A model generated the notes under the pieces. That model was not told the DNA's origin and made no database searches. It saw only the letters and a program-made list of their open reading frames with translations. DNA of 64,000 nt from a bacterium. GTDB lineage: Bacteria > Pseudomonadota > Gammaproteobacteria > Burkholderiales > Thiobacillaceae. Positions 54,549 through 63,170 of the stretch are shown here, piece by piece (positions within the stretch are counted from its first letter, which is position 1; every line of letters starts with the position of its first letter). A program made the translations under genes and the position numbers. The DNA lies in the NCBI GenBank assembly GCA_009772925.1, contig WOUQ01000020.1, positions 1 to 64,000 on the forward strand, in the 5' to 3' direction.

Positions 54549-55994
54549 TCAGGCGGCCGCGGCGGCGGGCGCGGCGGTGGCTTGGGCGGCGAGCACGCCC
54601 TGGCGGATGGTCCTGTACACGTTGTACGCCATCAGGCACATGCCCGCGAGGAAGAACATGCCGCCTATGGCGCGCATGACATAGAAGGGATGCATGGCGG
54701 CGACGGACTCGACGAAGGAATACTGCAAGTTGCCGAAGTCGTCGAAGGCGCGCCACATCAGGCCCTGGGAGATGCCGGAGATCCACATCGCGGTGATGTA
54801 CAGCAGCACGCCGATGGTGGCCAGCCAGAAGTGGGTGTTGATCAGCCTGATGCTGTACATCTGGGTATTCCACAGGCGCGGAATCATGTGGTACAGGGAG
54901 CCGAAGGAGATCATCGCCACCCAGCCCAGGGCGCCGGAGTGCACGTGGCCCACGGTCCAGTCGGTGTAGTGCGACAAAGCGTTCACATCCTTCAGCGACA
55001 TCAGCGGGCCCTCGAAGGTGGACATGCCGTAGAAGGACAGGGCAACGATCATGAAGCGCATGATGGGGTCGGTGCGCAACTTATCCCAGGCCCCGGACAG
55101 CGTCATGATGCCGTTGATCATGCCACCCCATGACGGCAGCAGCAGCATGATGGAGAAGGTGGCGCCGAGGGTGGAAGCCCAGTCCGGCAGGGCGGTCCAG
55201 TGCAGGTGATGGGTGCCTACCCACATGTACATGAAGGACAGGGCCCAGAAGTGGACGATGGACAGCCGGTAGGAGTACACCGGCCGGCCGGCGTGCTTGG
55301 GCACGAAGTAATACATCATGCCCAGGAAAGCGGCGGTGAGGAAGAATCCCACGGCGTTGTGCCCGTACCACCACTGCACCATGGCGTCCTGGGCACCGGA
55401 GAAGATGCTGTAGGACTTGAGGGTGAACAGGCCTACCGGGATGGCGATGTTGTTGAAGGTATGCAGGATGGCGGTGGCCAGGATGAAGGACAGATAGAAC
55501 CAGTTGGCCACGTAGATGTGCGCCTGCTTGCGCTGCATCAGGGTGCCGATGAACACGGCCATGTAGGCGACCCAGACGAACAGGATGAGCAGGTCGATGG
55601 GCCATTCCATTTCCGCGTATTCCTTGCCCTGGCTGTAGCCCATGACGTAGGACAACGCGGCCAGCACGATGACCGCCTGCCAGCCCCAGAAGGTGAAGGT
55701 GGCCAGGCCTGGCGCGAACAGGCGGGTCTGGCAGGTGCGCTGCACCACGTAGTAGGAGGTGGCGAACAGCGCGGAGCCACCGAAGCCGAAGATCACCGCG
55801 CCGGTGTGCACGGGCCGGAAGCGGCCAAAGGTGATGTAGGGGCTGTCGAAGTTGAGCACCGGCCAGGCCAGCTGCGAGGCGATGTACACCCCCACGAACA
55901 TGCCCACCACGGCCCAGACCACGGCCATGACGGCGAACTTCTTGATGACGTCGTAATCGTACGGCTCGGCAACTGCCGCGTTGGTTGCAGACAT
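54549..55994 (-). CDS. ccoN: cbb3-type cytochrome c oxidase catalytic subunit CcoN
   Basis: This 481-residue 12-helix subunit binds low-spin heme b and the heme b3-CuB centre and reduces oxygen at high affinity. Histidine-bearing segments visible include [14 protein letters not shown], then [17 protein letters not shown] (the CuB ligand region) and [14 protein letters not shown] 55994 follows AGGAGGCGTT. It is the first gene of ccoNOQP. Confidence 0.97.
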   Translation of the reverse strand: MSATNAAVAEPYDYDVIKKFAVMAVVWAVVGMFVGVYIASQLAWPVLNFDSPYITFGRFRPVHTGAVIFGFGGSALFATSYYVVQRTCQTRLFAPGLATFTFWGWQAVIVLAALSYVMGYSQGKEYAEMEWPIDLLILFVWVAYMAVFIGTLMQRKQAHIYVANWFYLSFILATAILHTFNNIAIPVGLFTLKSYSIFSGAQDAMVQWWYGHNAVGFFLTAAFLGMMYYFVPKHAGRPVYSYRLSIVHFWALSFMYMWVGTHHLHWTALPDWASTLGATFSIMLLLPSWGGMINGIMTLSGAWDKLRTDPIMRFMIVALSFYGMSTFEGPLMSLKDVNALSHYTDWTVGHVHSGALGWVAMISFGSLYHMIPRLWNTQMYSIRLINTHFWLATIGVLLYITAMWISGISQGLMWRAFDDFGNLQYSFVESVAAMHPFYVMRAIGGMFFLAGMCLMAYNVYRTIRQGVLAAQATAAPAAAAA

Positions 55995-56086
55995 AACGCC
56001 TCCTAGGGTTACTGCTTCTCCGGGACACCCCGGAGCGTTGTATCGGTGCCGGACATCCCATCAGCGGGCCGGCGAAAAGACGCGGG

Positions 56087-56116
56087 AGTATAGTTCGCCT
56101 CGAACTTATCCCGCAA
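56087..56116 (-). promoter_or_regulatory. Candidate promoter of ccoNOQP
   Basis: TTGCGG (56116-56111), an 18-bp spacer and TATACT (56092-56087) form a weak sigma-70 promoter. No FNR/ANR-type TTGAT-N4-ATCAA palindrome was found near it, though cbb3 genes usually carry one. A CTCCGGG/CCCGGAG hairpin lies between it and ccoN. Confidence 0.35.
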
Positions 56117-56133
56117 GGCGGACCGGGTTGTTC

Positions 56134-56730
56134 TCACTCTCGCGCGGCCGCCAGCAGGTTCAGATCATGGGCGATATCCGCCGGGGAATGGCCGTACGGC
56201 AGATACAGGCGCGGCCGCCCCCTGGCGTCGAGCACATACATGCCGGCCGAGTGGTCCACCAGGTATCCCAGCGCTCCGGCTTCCGCCTGCTTGCGGTAGA
56301 CCACCCGGAACTCCCGCGCCACCTCGGCGACCTCTTCGGGGCTGCCGTGCAGGCCCAGGAACGCGGGGTGGAAATGCGGCACGAACTGCCGCAACAACTC
56401 GGGCGTATCCCTTTCCGGGTCGACCGTCACGAACAGCACCTGCACCCTGCCGGCAGCATCAGGCGGCATCAGGCCGAGGGCCTGGGCCAGGTCCGACAGC
56501 GTGGTGGGACACACGTCCGGACAATGCATGTAGCCGAAGAACAGCACCACCAGCCTGCCGCGGAAGGATTCCAGGCTCACCGCCCGGCCATTGTGGTCGG
56601 TCAGTTGCAGGCGCCGACCGAAATCCACCCCGCTGATGTCGCTGCCCCGGTATTGCACGGCCGGCTCGCCACAAGCGGCCAGACCGAGGACGACCAGGGC
56701 CAGCGCCAGGCCCCGCGTAAGCCGGTTCAA
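56134..56730 (-). CDS. SCO-family copper chaperone (lipoprotein)
   Basis: This 198-residue thioredoxin-fold lipoprotein has signal LALALVVLGLAAC|GEP and the copper motif CPDVCP in FGYMHCPDVCPTTL, with the distal histidine in LVDHSAGMYVLD. It would deliver Cu to oxidase CuA/CuB sites. TTG at 56730 overlaps the stop of the rrf2 gene; this rarer start is chosen because it yields a perfect signal peptide and no other start does. It follows the regulator as one operon. Confidence 0.88.
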   Translation of the reverse strand: MNRLTRGLALALVVLGLAACGEPAVQYRGSDISGVDFGRRLQLTDHNGRAVSLESFRGRLVVLFFGYMHCPDVCPTTLSDLAQALGLMPPDAAGRVQVLFVTVDPERDTPELLRQFVPHFHPAFLGLHGSPEEVAEVAREFRVVYRKQAEAGALGYLVDHSAGMYVLDARGRPRLYLPYGHSPADIAHDLNLLAAARE

Positions 56731-57182
56731 CCCGGCAACGCCGCCGCCGGCAGGTCGGCCAGCCGATACTTGCCGGTCATCACCGCCTTGGCCAGTTCCT
56801 CCAGATTCATGTCGTTGAGCAGCGCCAGAATCTTCTTCTTCACCGGAATCCACTTGAAATGCATGGGACATGCGGTCGCATCGGAGCATTCCTTGAGGCC
56901 GAGGATGCAGCTCTTGGTGAAATCCGGTCCCTCGGTGAGCAGCAGCACCTGCATGAGCGAAGTCCTGTGCATGCCCTCGCGTAGACAGAAACCGCCCAGG
57001 CGGCCGCGGTAGGAATCGAGCAGACCATGCTTGCAGAGATTCTGCAGAATCTTGGCCAGATAGGCCGCCGGCACGTTCAGGCGACTGGCGATGTCACGGT
57101 TGAGCACCGGCTCGCCCATCGGCTGGGTGGCGATGTAGATCAGGGCCTGAACGGCGTACTGGCTGGTGCGAGACAAGACCAT
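56727..57182 (-). CDS. Rrf2-family transcriptional regulator
   Basis: This 151-residue regulator has an N-terminal winged helix (TSQYAVQALIYIAT, NRDIASRLNVPAAYLAKIL) and a C-terminal cysteine cluster CILGLKECSDATACP, the arrangement that holds an iron-sulfur cluster in IscR/NsrR/RsrR. It could sense iron, NO or oxygen and act on sco-cco expression. ATG 57182 with GGAG at 6 nt. Its own promoter carries an inverted repeat. Confidence 0.88.
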   Translation of the reverse strand: MVLSRTSQYAVQALIYIATQPMGEPVLNRDIASRLNVPAAYLAKILQNLCKHGLLDSYRGRLGGFCLREGMHRTSLMQVLLLTEGPDFTKSCILGLKECSDATACPMHFKWIPVKKKILALLNDMNLEELAKAVMTGKYRLADLPAAALPG

Positions 57183-57193
57183 AACCCACTCCA

Positions 57194-57241
57194 AAGACAT
57201 TTTTGTCTTGAATTATCAAAGGTAAATGCGATCCCATGCAA
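57194..57241 (-). promoter_or_regulatory. Promoter and candidate operator of rrf2-sco
   Basis: On the minus strand TTGCAT (57241-57236), an 18-bp spacer and GATAAT (57217-57212) form the promoter. The repeat AAGACA-TTTT-TGTCTT (57194-57209) overlaps the predicted start, the place for autoregulation by the Rrf2 protein. Confidence 0.5.
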
Positions 57242-57320
57242 AGTGTTTTTTTCCGGCCCGGTCTGCCGCCAGTGCTCCGCTCCGCGGCGAGGCGGCCGCT
57301 CGGCCCTGTCGGCCGGCCGC

Positions 57321-58043
57321 CTATGGCCCGGCGGCGTAGAGGGATTGCAGCGCGCGCGGCGAAATCAGGCGAGCCGCCGCGCCCGCGTCGACGGCCCGCA
57401 TGTGGGGCAGCTCCGCCAACAGCGGCGCGGGCAATCGGGCCATGAGCGCGGACAGGTTCTCGTCGTAGGCGGCCATGTCGGCGTCAATGCGGTTGGCCAC
57501 CCAGGCCGCGAGCCGCAGACCGCGCGCGGTGATGGCCTCGGCGGTGAGCAGGGCATGGTTGAGGCAGCCCAGGCGCATGCCCACCACCAGAATGAGGGGC
57601 AGGCCCAGACGCACGGCCAGGTCGGCGGTGTCCCGCTCTGGCCCCAGGGGCACACGGAAGCCGCCGACGCCCTCCACCACGACGCAATCCGCCAGCCCGG
57701 CGAGTTCGTCGAAGGCGGCGGCGATGCGCGGCAGTTCGATGCCGACGCCCTTGTGCTCCGCTGCGATATGCGGCGCGATCGGCTCGCGGAACAGATAGGG
57801 ATTCACCAGTTCGGGCGGCGCCGCGACGGCCGATGCCGCGCGCAGCAGGGCCACGTCCTCGTTGACCCAGACGCCGTCCTGCAACGCCGCCCCCGCCGCT
57901 ATCGGCTTCATGCCGACCGCGCGCACCCCGAGCCCGGCGAAGGCATGCAGGAGGGTGGCGGAAAACAGGGTCTTGCCGACGCCGGTGTCGGTGCCGGTGA
58001 TGAAAAAGCCGCGAGGCGTAAGACGTGAGGCGTGAGGGCTCAC
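57321..58043 (-). CDS. bioD: Dethiobiotin synthetase
   Basis: This 240-residue ATP-dependent enzyme closes the ureido ring of dethiobiotin. P-loop GTDTGVGKT is at about residues 17-25, then MKPIAAGA and EGVGGFRVPLG. A GTG at 58043 overlaps the bioC stop (GTGA). The first ten residues (SPHASRLTP) are encoded by the GGCGTGA heptamer array and are not part of the normal family start, which begins near the FFITGTDT strand. Last gene of bioB-F-H-C-D. Confidence 0.94.
   Translation of the reverse strand: MSPHASRLTPRGFFITGTDTGVGKTLFSATLLHAFAGLGVRAVGMKPIAAGAALQDGVWVNEDVALLRAASAVAAPPELVNPYLFREPIAPHIAAEHKGVGIELPRIAAAFDELAGLADCVVVEGVGGFRVPLGPERDTADLAVRLGLPLILVVGMRLGCLNHALLTAEAITARGLRLAAWVANRIDADMAAYDENLSALMARLPAPLLAELPHMRAVDAGAAARLISPRALQSLYAAGP
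58015..58042. repeat. GGCGTGA heptamer array at the bioC-bioD junction
   Basis: Four 7-mers in register: GGCGTAA, GACGTGA, GGCGTGA, GGGCTCA. They encode the N-terminus of BioD on the minus strand. Confidence 0.85.
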
Positions 58044-58942
58044 AGGCCACCCCGCTTGCCAGCAATCTTCAGCTGGATAACTTGGCGGCCGTCCTCCAGC
58101 CGGTCCTTGCGGCCCGCCCAGGCGTGGCCATAGACCACCTCGTAGGTGGCGGGCAGGCGGCCATCGCGGCGGTAGCGCTCGTAGTGGTCGGCCAGGCGTT
58201 TCCACTCCGTCTTGCCCATGAGGCCGGCACGGCGGTTTTCCAGCACGGTGTGGGCGCCGATGGCCTTGAGGTCGCGCAGCAAGCCGGGCAGGGCTTCGTA
58301 GGTCAGGGTGATGCGCTCCATCTCCATGACCGGATTGCTGAAGCCGGCGTGAACCAAAGCGTCGCCCAGGTCGTGCATGTCGATGAAGCGGTTCACGTGC
58401 TGGTGACCGTCCAGGTCCGCCGAGGCGGCGCGCAGTTCCATCAGGGTGTCCGGGCCGAAGGTGGCAAACAGGAACAGCCCCTCCGGCTTCAATACCCGGT
58501 GGGCTTCGCGGAAGGTGATATCCGGTTCGACCACCCATTGCAGGGCCAGGCTGGACCAGACCATGTCCAGGCTGTCCTTGCGCAAGGGCAGGCGTTCCAT
58601 GTCGGCGCACAGGGTCGTCAGGCGTGAGGCGTGAGGCGTGAGGCGGGATAACCATGTGCGCCAGCCTGCCGCCTGGGCATGGCCGTGGGCGGCGTGCAGG
58701 GCCATGGCATGGGCCAGGTCCAGGCCCAGCAGCCGCGCCTTGGGAAAGCGCGCCTTGAGCAGGGAGAGGCCGAAGCCGGTGCCGCAGCCGGCGTCCAGGA
58801 TCATACCCGGATCGATCTTCATGCCGTCCAGATGGTCGTCCAGGCGGCGGGCCACCTCATGTTGCAGGAAAGCGGCCTCGTCGTAGCGCTCGGCCGCGGC
58901 CTCGAAGGAGCGGCGGATGGCCCGCTTCAGGCTGTCATCCAT
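58040..58942 (-). CDS. bioC: Malonyl-ACP O-methyltransferase BioC
   Basis: This 300-residue SAM enzyme methylates malonyl-ACP so that fatty-acid synthesis can make pimeloyl-ACP. SAM motif I DAGCGTG is at 50-56, with LGLDLA later and MVWSSLALQW for motif post I. Residues about 97-110 (SRLTPHASRLTT) are an insertion encoded by the heptamer array at 58621. Start ATG 58942 overlaps bioH by 8 nt. Confidence 0.95.
   Translation of the reverse strand: MDDSLKRAIRRSFEAAAERYDEAAFLQHEVARRLDDHLDGMKIDPGMILDAGCGTGFGLSLLKARFPKARLLGLDLAHAMALHAAHGHAQAAGWRTWLSRLTPHASRLTTLCADMERLPLRKDSLDMVWSSLALQWVVEPDITFREAHRVLKPEGLFLFATFGPDTLMELRAASADLDGHQHVNRFIDMHDLGDALVHAGFSNPVMEMERITLTYEALPGLLRDLKAIGAHTVLENRRAGLMGKTEWKRLADHYERYRRDGRLPATYEVVYGHAWAGRKDRLEDGRQVIQLKIAGKRGGL
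58621..58648. repeat. GGCGTGA heptamer array inside bioC
   Basis: Three exact GGCGTGA copies and one GGCGGGA sit in the coding region. Read on the minus strand three copies make 21 nt that encode SRLTPHA. Confidence 0.9.
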
Positions 58943-59675
58943 CGAGGAAGCCCCCCACCTGCTCGGCGAACCAGACCGGATGGGACAGGAAAGGCGCGTG
59001 CGCGGCGCGTTCGTGCAGAGCCAGGCGGGCGTCCGGAATCTGTTCCGCCAGCCAGTGTGCGGCCTCCACGGGGCACAGGGTGTCGTAGGCCCCGTGCACC
59101 ACCAGGGTGGGACAGCGTACCCGGGCCGCGACGGCGCGCAGGTCGACGTCCCGCAACAGGTCGAGGCCGGCGGCGAGCACTTCGCTGGCCGGCTCGCCGC
59201 GTTGGAACACGGTTTCGCGCAGACGGGCGATCACCTCCCGCGCCGCGTCGCCGCCGCGGGCCTGGAGAGAAAGGAAACGCAGCAGGGTGGCGCGGTAATC
59301 CTGCTTCAGGGATGCGGCAAAGCCCGCCAGTACCTCGGGAGCCAGGCCGTGCAGCCAATCGGGCCGGCTGACGAAGGTCGGATTGGTGCCCACCAGCACG
59401 AGCCTGGACACCTTGTCCGGATGCCGCGCCGCCAGGGCCAGGGCCACCATGCCACCCAGCGACCAGCCAACAAGTTGAACAGGTTGACTCAGGGGCGCGG
59501 CGACCGCGTCGGCCAGGATTGCCGCCGTGTAAGGCGAAACCGAGGGCGTATCGCCATAGCCGGGCAGGTCCGGGCATGCGCCGGCCAGGCCGCACTCGGC
59601 CCAGATGCCGCCGTGCAGGCCCCATCCGTGCAGAAAAATCCGGCGAGGCGTGAACGCTGAGGCGTGAGGGGTCAT
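58935..59675 (-). CDS. bioH: Pimeloyl-ACP methyl ester carboxylesterase BioH
   Basis: This 246-residue alpha/beta hydrolase releases pimeloyl-ACP from its methyl ester. Nucleophile S72 lies in GWSLGG (70-75), with catalytic Asp in HGAYDTLCP and His in the HERAAHAPFLSH segment. The N-terminal MTPHASAFTPRR is encoded by heptamers at 59647; the family normally begins at about the IFLHGWG strand. ATG 59675 overlaps the bioF stop. Confidence 0.92.
   Translation of the reverse strand: MTPHASAFTPRRIFLHGWGLHGGIWAECGLAGACPDLPGYGDTPSVSPYTAAILADAVAAPLSQPVQLVGWSLGGMVALALAARHPDKVSRLVLVGTNPTFVSRPDWLHGLAPEVLAGFAASLKQDYRATLLRFLSLQARGGDAAREVIARLRETVFQRGEPASEVLAAGLDLLRDVDLRAVAARVRCPTLVVHGAYDTLCPVEAAHWLAEQIPDARLALHERAAHAPFLSHPVWFAEQVGGFLDG
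59647..59674. repeat. GGCGTGA heptamer array at the bioF-bioH junction
   Basis: Four 7-mers in register: GGCGTGA, ACGCTGA, GGCGTGA, GGGGTCA. They encode the N-terminal extension of BioH. Confidence 0.85.
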
Positions 59676-60838
59676 CAAGGCGCCAGCTCCCGCAAGGCGG
59701 CCAGCAAGCTATCGAGGTCAGCGACGCCGTGGGCGGCGGACAGGGAGATGCGGAGCCGGGCCTGGCCCTGGGGCACGGTGGGCGGCCGGATCGCGGGGAT
59801 GAGGATGCCCCGCGCGCGCAAGCCCTCCGCCAGGCGCACGGCATCCTCGTTGCCGCCCACAAGCAGGGGCTGGATGGGACTGTCCGAGGCCACCAGGGGC
59901 CAGGGCAGGTCGGCGACGCCGGCTTTCAGGCGGGCGATCAGTTCGGCCAGGCGCTGACGCCGCCAGGGCTCCCCGGCGATAAGCTTCAGGCTTGCCGACA
60001 CCGCCGCCGCAAGCAGGGGCGGCTGGGCGGTGGTGTAGATATAGGTGCGAGCCCGGTTCACCAGCCATTCGACGAGTTCTTCCGTGCCCGCGACGAAGGC
60101 CCCGGCGACGCCAGCGGCCTTGCCCAAAGTCGCCATGTAGATCAGTGAGGGGTGGGGCGTGAGGCGCGAGGCGGATAGGGCATGGGGATGTTCCGCCTCA
60201 CGCTCCAGCACACCGAAGCCATGCGCATCGTCCACGTAAAGCCAGGCGTCGTGCTTCTCCGCCAGGGCCAACAGTTCAGGTATGGGCGCCAGGTCGCCGT
60301 CCATGCTGAACACCGTGTCCGTGGCGATGAGCTTCACCTGGGCCACGCTCTCCCCCAGCCTGCGGTCCAGCCAGGCCAGGTCCAGATGGGGGTAGCGGGT
60401 GAGTTTCGCCCGCGAAAGCAAGGCCGCGTCCACCAGGGAGGCGTGGTTGAGGCGGTCTTCGAACACCTCGCCGTGACGGTCTAGCAGAGCCGGGATCACC
60501 CCCAGGCTGGCCATGTAGCCGGTCGAGAACAGCAGCGCGGCGGGCAGGCCGACGAAGGCGGCGAGTTCGGCTTCCAGCTCATGGTGCAGGCGATGGTGGC
60601 CGGTCAGCAGGTGGGCAGCGCCGGCTCCCACGCCGAAGCGAGCGACGGCAAGCTGGGTGGCGCTGACGATCTCGGGATGGTTGGCCAGGCCCAGGTAGTC
60701 GTTGCTGGAGAAAGACAGGTAGTCGCGGCCGTCCACCCGCACCCGCACACCCTGTGGTCCATCGAGGACCCGGCGGCGGCGACGCAGGCCCTGGCTGTCC
60801 AGGTCGGCGAGGGCGAAAGCAAGCTGATCGGGGTTCAT
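59675..60838 (-). CDS. bioF: 8-amino-7-oxononanoate synthase
   Basis: This 387-residue PLP enzyme condenses pimeloyl-ACP and alanine. Visible: SSNDYLGLANHP near 44, VDDAHGFGVL near 202-210, and the PLP lysine K240 in YMATLGKAAGV. Residues about 216-230 (EHPHALSASRLTPHP) replace the usual short linker here and derive from the heptamer array at 60142. ATG 60838. A REP-type hairpin separates it from bioB. Confidence 0.95.
   Translation of the reverse strand: MNPDQLAFALADLDSQGLRRRRRVLDGPQGVRVRVDGRDYLSFSSNDYLGLANHPEIVSATQLAVARFGVGAGAAHLLTGHHRLHHELEAELAAFVGLPAALLFSTGYMASLGVIPALLDRHGEVFEDRLNHASLVDAALLSRAKLTRYPHLDLAWLDRRLGESVAQVKLIATDTVFSMDGDLAPIPELLALAEKHDAWLYVDDAHGFGVLEREAEHPHALSASRLTPHPSLIYMATLGKAAGVAGAFVAGTEELVEWLVNRARTYIYTTAQPPLLAAAVSASLKLIAGEPWRRQRLAELIARLKAGVADLPWPLVASDSPIQPLLVGGNEDAVRLAEGLRARGILIPAIRPPTVPQGQARLRISLSAAHGVADLDSLLAALRELAP
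60142..60176. repeat. Degenerate GGCGTGA heptamers inside bioF
   Basis: GGCGTGA, GGCGCGA and GGCGGAT in register, preceded by AGTGAGG-type sequence, are translated as SASRLTPHP on the minus strand. It is the most degenerate of the four biotin-operon arrays. Confidence 0.75.
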
Positions 60839-60903
60839 GTCGACGTCACTCCCCCGCCAAGTGGCCGGGAGAGAGGGAGTCCGCTTCGGTCTTCCAGGCC
60901 GAG

Positions 60904-60938
60904 CTCCCTCACCCCGGCCCTCTCCCGGCGGGAGAGGG
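60904..60938 (+). repeat. REP-like hairpin, CCCTCTCCC family, copy 3
   Basis: CTCCCTCACCCC is followed by CCCTCTCCC-GGC-GGGAGAGGG (60918-60938), a 9-bp stem. It lies in the bioB-bioF gap. Confidence 0.8.
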
Positions 60939-60945
60939 AGTAACG

Positions 60946-61929
60946 CTAGTGGCCGGCACAACGGCGGCCCTGCGCGCCCTCGCCTCTCAGGCCCAGCTTG
61001 GCGAACAGGATTTCGTCCGCTTCCACGTCCGGGTTGCCGGTGGTGAGGAGCTTGTCGCCGTAGAAGATGGAATTGGCGCCGGCGAGGAAACACAGCGCCT
61101 GCACCGCCTCGCCCAGTTCCCGGCGGCCGGCCGACAGGCGCACGTGGGAGGTGGGCATGGTGATGCGCGCCACGGCGATGGTGCGCACGAATTCCAGGGG
61201 GTCCAGATCCGCCTCGGCCGCCAGGGGCGTGCCCGGCACCTTCACGAGCATGTTGATGGGCACCGATTCCGGCTGGGGGTTCAGGTTGGCCAGTTCCAGG
61301 ATCAGGCCGGCCCGCACCCGGCGGGATTCGCCCAGGCCGACGATGCCGCCGCAGCAGACGTGGATGCCGGCATCCCGCACCTGCGCAAGGGTATCGAGGC
61401 GGTCGGCGTGGCTGTGGGTGGTGATGACCTGGCCGTAGAACTCGCTGGCGGTGTCCAGGTTGTGGTTGTAGTAGTCCAGGCCGGCTTCCTTCAGTTGCTC
61501 CGCCTGGCCGGGCTTGAGCATGCCGAGGGTGACGCAGGTCTCCAGGCCCAGGGCCTTCACTTCCCTGACCATGTCCACCACGGCGCCCAGGTCCTTGTCC
61601 TTGGGGCCGCGCCAGGCGGCGCCCATGCAGAAGCGGGTGGCGCCGGCGTCCTTCGCGGCCTGCGCGGCTTGCACCACTTCCGCCACGTCCAGCAGTTTCT
61701 CCCGCTCCAGGCCGGTGTCGTGACGGGCGGATTGGGAGCAGTAGCCGCAGTCCTCGGAGCAGCCGCCGGTCTTGATGGACAGCAGGGTGGACAACTGCAC
61801 GGCGTTGGCGTCGAAGTGGGCGCGGTGCACGCTCTGCGCCTGGAACAAGAGATCGTTGAAGGGCAGCGCGAACAGCGCCTCCACCTGGGCCAGGCTCCAG
61901 GCCACCGGGACTTGGGCGAGATCGTTCAT
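60946..61929 (-). CDS. bioB: Biotin synthase
   Basis: This 327-residue radical-SAM enzyme inserts sulfur into dethiobiotin. The 4Fe-4S motif is at C57, C61 and C64 (CSEDCGYC). [10 protein letters not shown] and YYNHNLDTA with later ligands mark the 2Fe-2S side. ATG 61929 overlaps the upstream gene. First of the biotin genes and in good form, with no repeat insertion. Confidence 0.97.
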   Translation of the reverse strand: MNDLAQVPVAWSLAQVEALFALPFNDLLFQAQSVHRAHFDANAVQLSTLLSIKTGGCSEDCGYCSQSARHDTGLEREKLLDVAEVVQAAQAAKDAGATRFCMGAAWRGPKDKDLGAVVDMVREVKALGLETCVTLGMLKPGQAEQLKEAGLDYYNHNLDTASEFYGQVITTHSHADRLDTLAQVRDAGIHVCCGGIVGLGESRRVRAGLILELANLNPQPESVPINMLVKVPGTPLAAEADLDPLEFVRTIAVARITMPTSHVRLSAGRRELGEAVQALCFLAGANSIFYGDKLLTTGNPDVEADEILFAKLGLRGEGAQGRRCAGH

Positions 61930-62375
61930 CAATGCGCCTCCCTGATCACTTCGATATCCCGCCACTGCTCCCTGCCCGCCTTCCAGACATCGTAGGCCGC
62001 CCAGGGCACCAGGGCGAGGATGAACAGGCCCCACACGCCGAGCCAGCCGGTGGGCAAGCGGGCCAGGTCATTGGAAAAGATGGTCAGCGCGCCCACCACG
62101 GCGTAATAGCGGTAGCCCGCCCATTTGTTGTAATGGCGCACGGTGAGATCCGGATGGTGGGCGATGGAGGCATAGACGAAAATGGAAGCGGCCAGCCAGA
62201 TCATGATCGGCGGCAGTGACATGGCCATGGGCAGGAAGGCCAGCTTCTTGTCGGCAACGAGCTGGCCCAGGCCGAACAGGCTCGCCGCCAGCAGCGTCGA
62301 GGCAATGGCGAGCAGGTTGAACATGCGCGCGCTGCGCAGGCAGGAGGCGGCGGTGACCAGTTGGGTTTGCGTCAT
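61929..62375 (-). CDS. Small integral membrane protein
   Basis: This 148-residue protein has about four hydrophobic helices ([65 protein letters not shown]). I do not recognise a family. It overlaps bioB by one base (TGATG) and so is translationally coupled to the biotin genes; whether it has a biotin-related role, such as transport, is unknown. Confidence 0.72.
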   Translation of the reverse strand: MTQTQLVTAASCLRSARMFNLLAIASTLLAASLFGLGQLVADKKLAFLPMAMSLPPIMIWLAASIFVYASIAHHPDLTVRHYNKWAGYRYYAVVGALTIFSNDLARLPTGWLGVWGLFILALVPWAAYDVWKAGREQWRDIEVIREAH

Positions 62376-62434
62376 GGCGTGGGAAATCCGGGGAAGAATC
62401 GGGTAAAACGCTCGGATGTTCGGGGAGGAGATCG

Positions 62435-63157
62435 TTGTTGTCAAACCGGCTCGTGTCCATTCTGAACAATTGCATCAATAGCGTGCAATCCGGACTGCCG
62501 CAGGCCTGCCTGCTGTGTGGCGCACGCACCCTGGATGGGCTGTTGTGCGCCGGCTGTGTCGCCGACCTGCCCGCGTTGTCGCGCGACTGCTGCCCGCGCT
62601 GCGCCCTGCCCATGAGCGGCGCCCAGGCCGAGGGCGAAGTCTGCGGCCGTTGCCTGCGCCATCCTCCCGCCTTCGAACTGACGCGCGCGGTATTCCGCTT
62701 CGCCTTTCCCCTGGATGCCCTGATCAGGCATTGCAAGTACCACGGCGCCCTGGAACTCACCGACTGGTTCGCCCGCGTCGTCGAGCATGCAGTCGCCGAC
62801 CTGCCGCGCCCGGACCTGCTGCTGCCCATGCCCCTGCATCCCGCCCGCCTGGCGGAACGGGGCTTCAATCAGGCGGCGGAGATCGCGCGCCGGCTGGCGC
62901 CGCGACTCGACATCCCGTGGAGCGCGACGGGCGCCCGGCGCCTGCGCGACACGCCGCCGCAGGCCGGTCTGGACCTGCGGGCGCGGCGCGGCAACCTGCG
63001 CGGCGCATTCCGCTGCGACCTGGATTTAAGCGGCCGTCATGTGGTCCTGCTGGATGACGTCATGACCAGCGGCGCCAGCCTGCAAGAACTCGCCCAGGCT
63101 ACGCGCCAGGCCGGCGCGGCGCGGGTTTCCGCCTGGGTGGTGGCGCGGGCTGTGTGA
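62435..63157 (+). CDS. comF: ComF-family phosphoribosyltransferase-like protein
   Basis: This 240-residue protein has an N-terminal cysteine region (CLLCGARTLDGLLCAGC, then CCPRCALPM) like the zinc-binding head of ComF, a PRTase core with PRPP-type loop VVLLDDVMTSGAS, and LLPMPLHPARLAERGFNQ. ComF acts in natural DNA uptake in several bacteria. TTG at 62435 or 62438 is used, with GGGGAGGAG just upstream. It is divergent from the biotin operon. Confidence 0.9.
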   Translation: MLSNRLVSILNNCINSVQSGLPQACLLCGARTLDGLLCAGCVADLPALSRDCCPRCALPMSGAQAEGEVCGRCLRHPPAFELTRAVFRFAFPLDALIRHCKYHGALELTDWFARVVEHAVADLPRPDLLLPMPLHPARLAERGFNQAAEIARRLAPRLDIPWSATGARRLRDTPPQAGLDLRARRGNLRGAFRCDLDLSGRHVVLLDDVMTSGASLQELAQATRQAGAARVSAWVVARAV

Positions 63158-63170
63158 GGCGCGGCTGTCC

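Noticed and set aside
55995-56133. FNR/ANR site before ccoN
   Set aside because: No TTGAT-N4-ATCAA or close variant was found by eye. A distant or strongly diverged site remains possible.
58015-60176. CRISPR array in the biotin operon
   Set aside because: The unit is 7 bp with no spacers, lies within coding sequence, and no cas genes are in the window.
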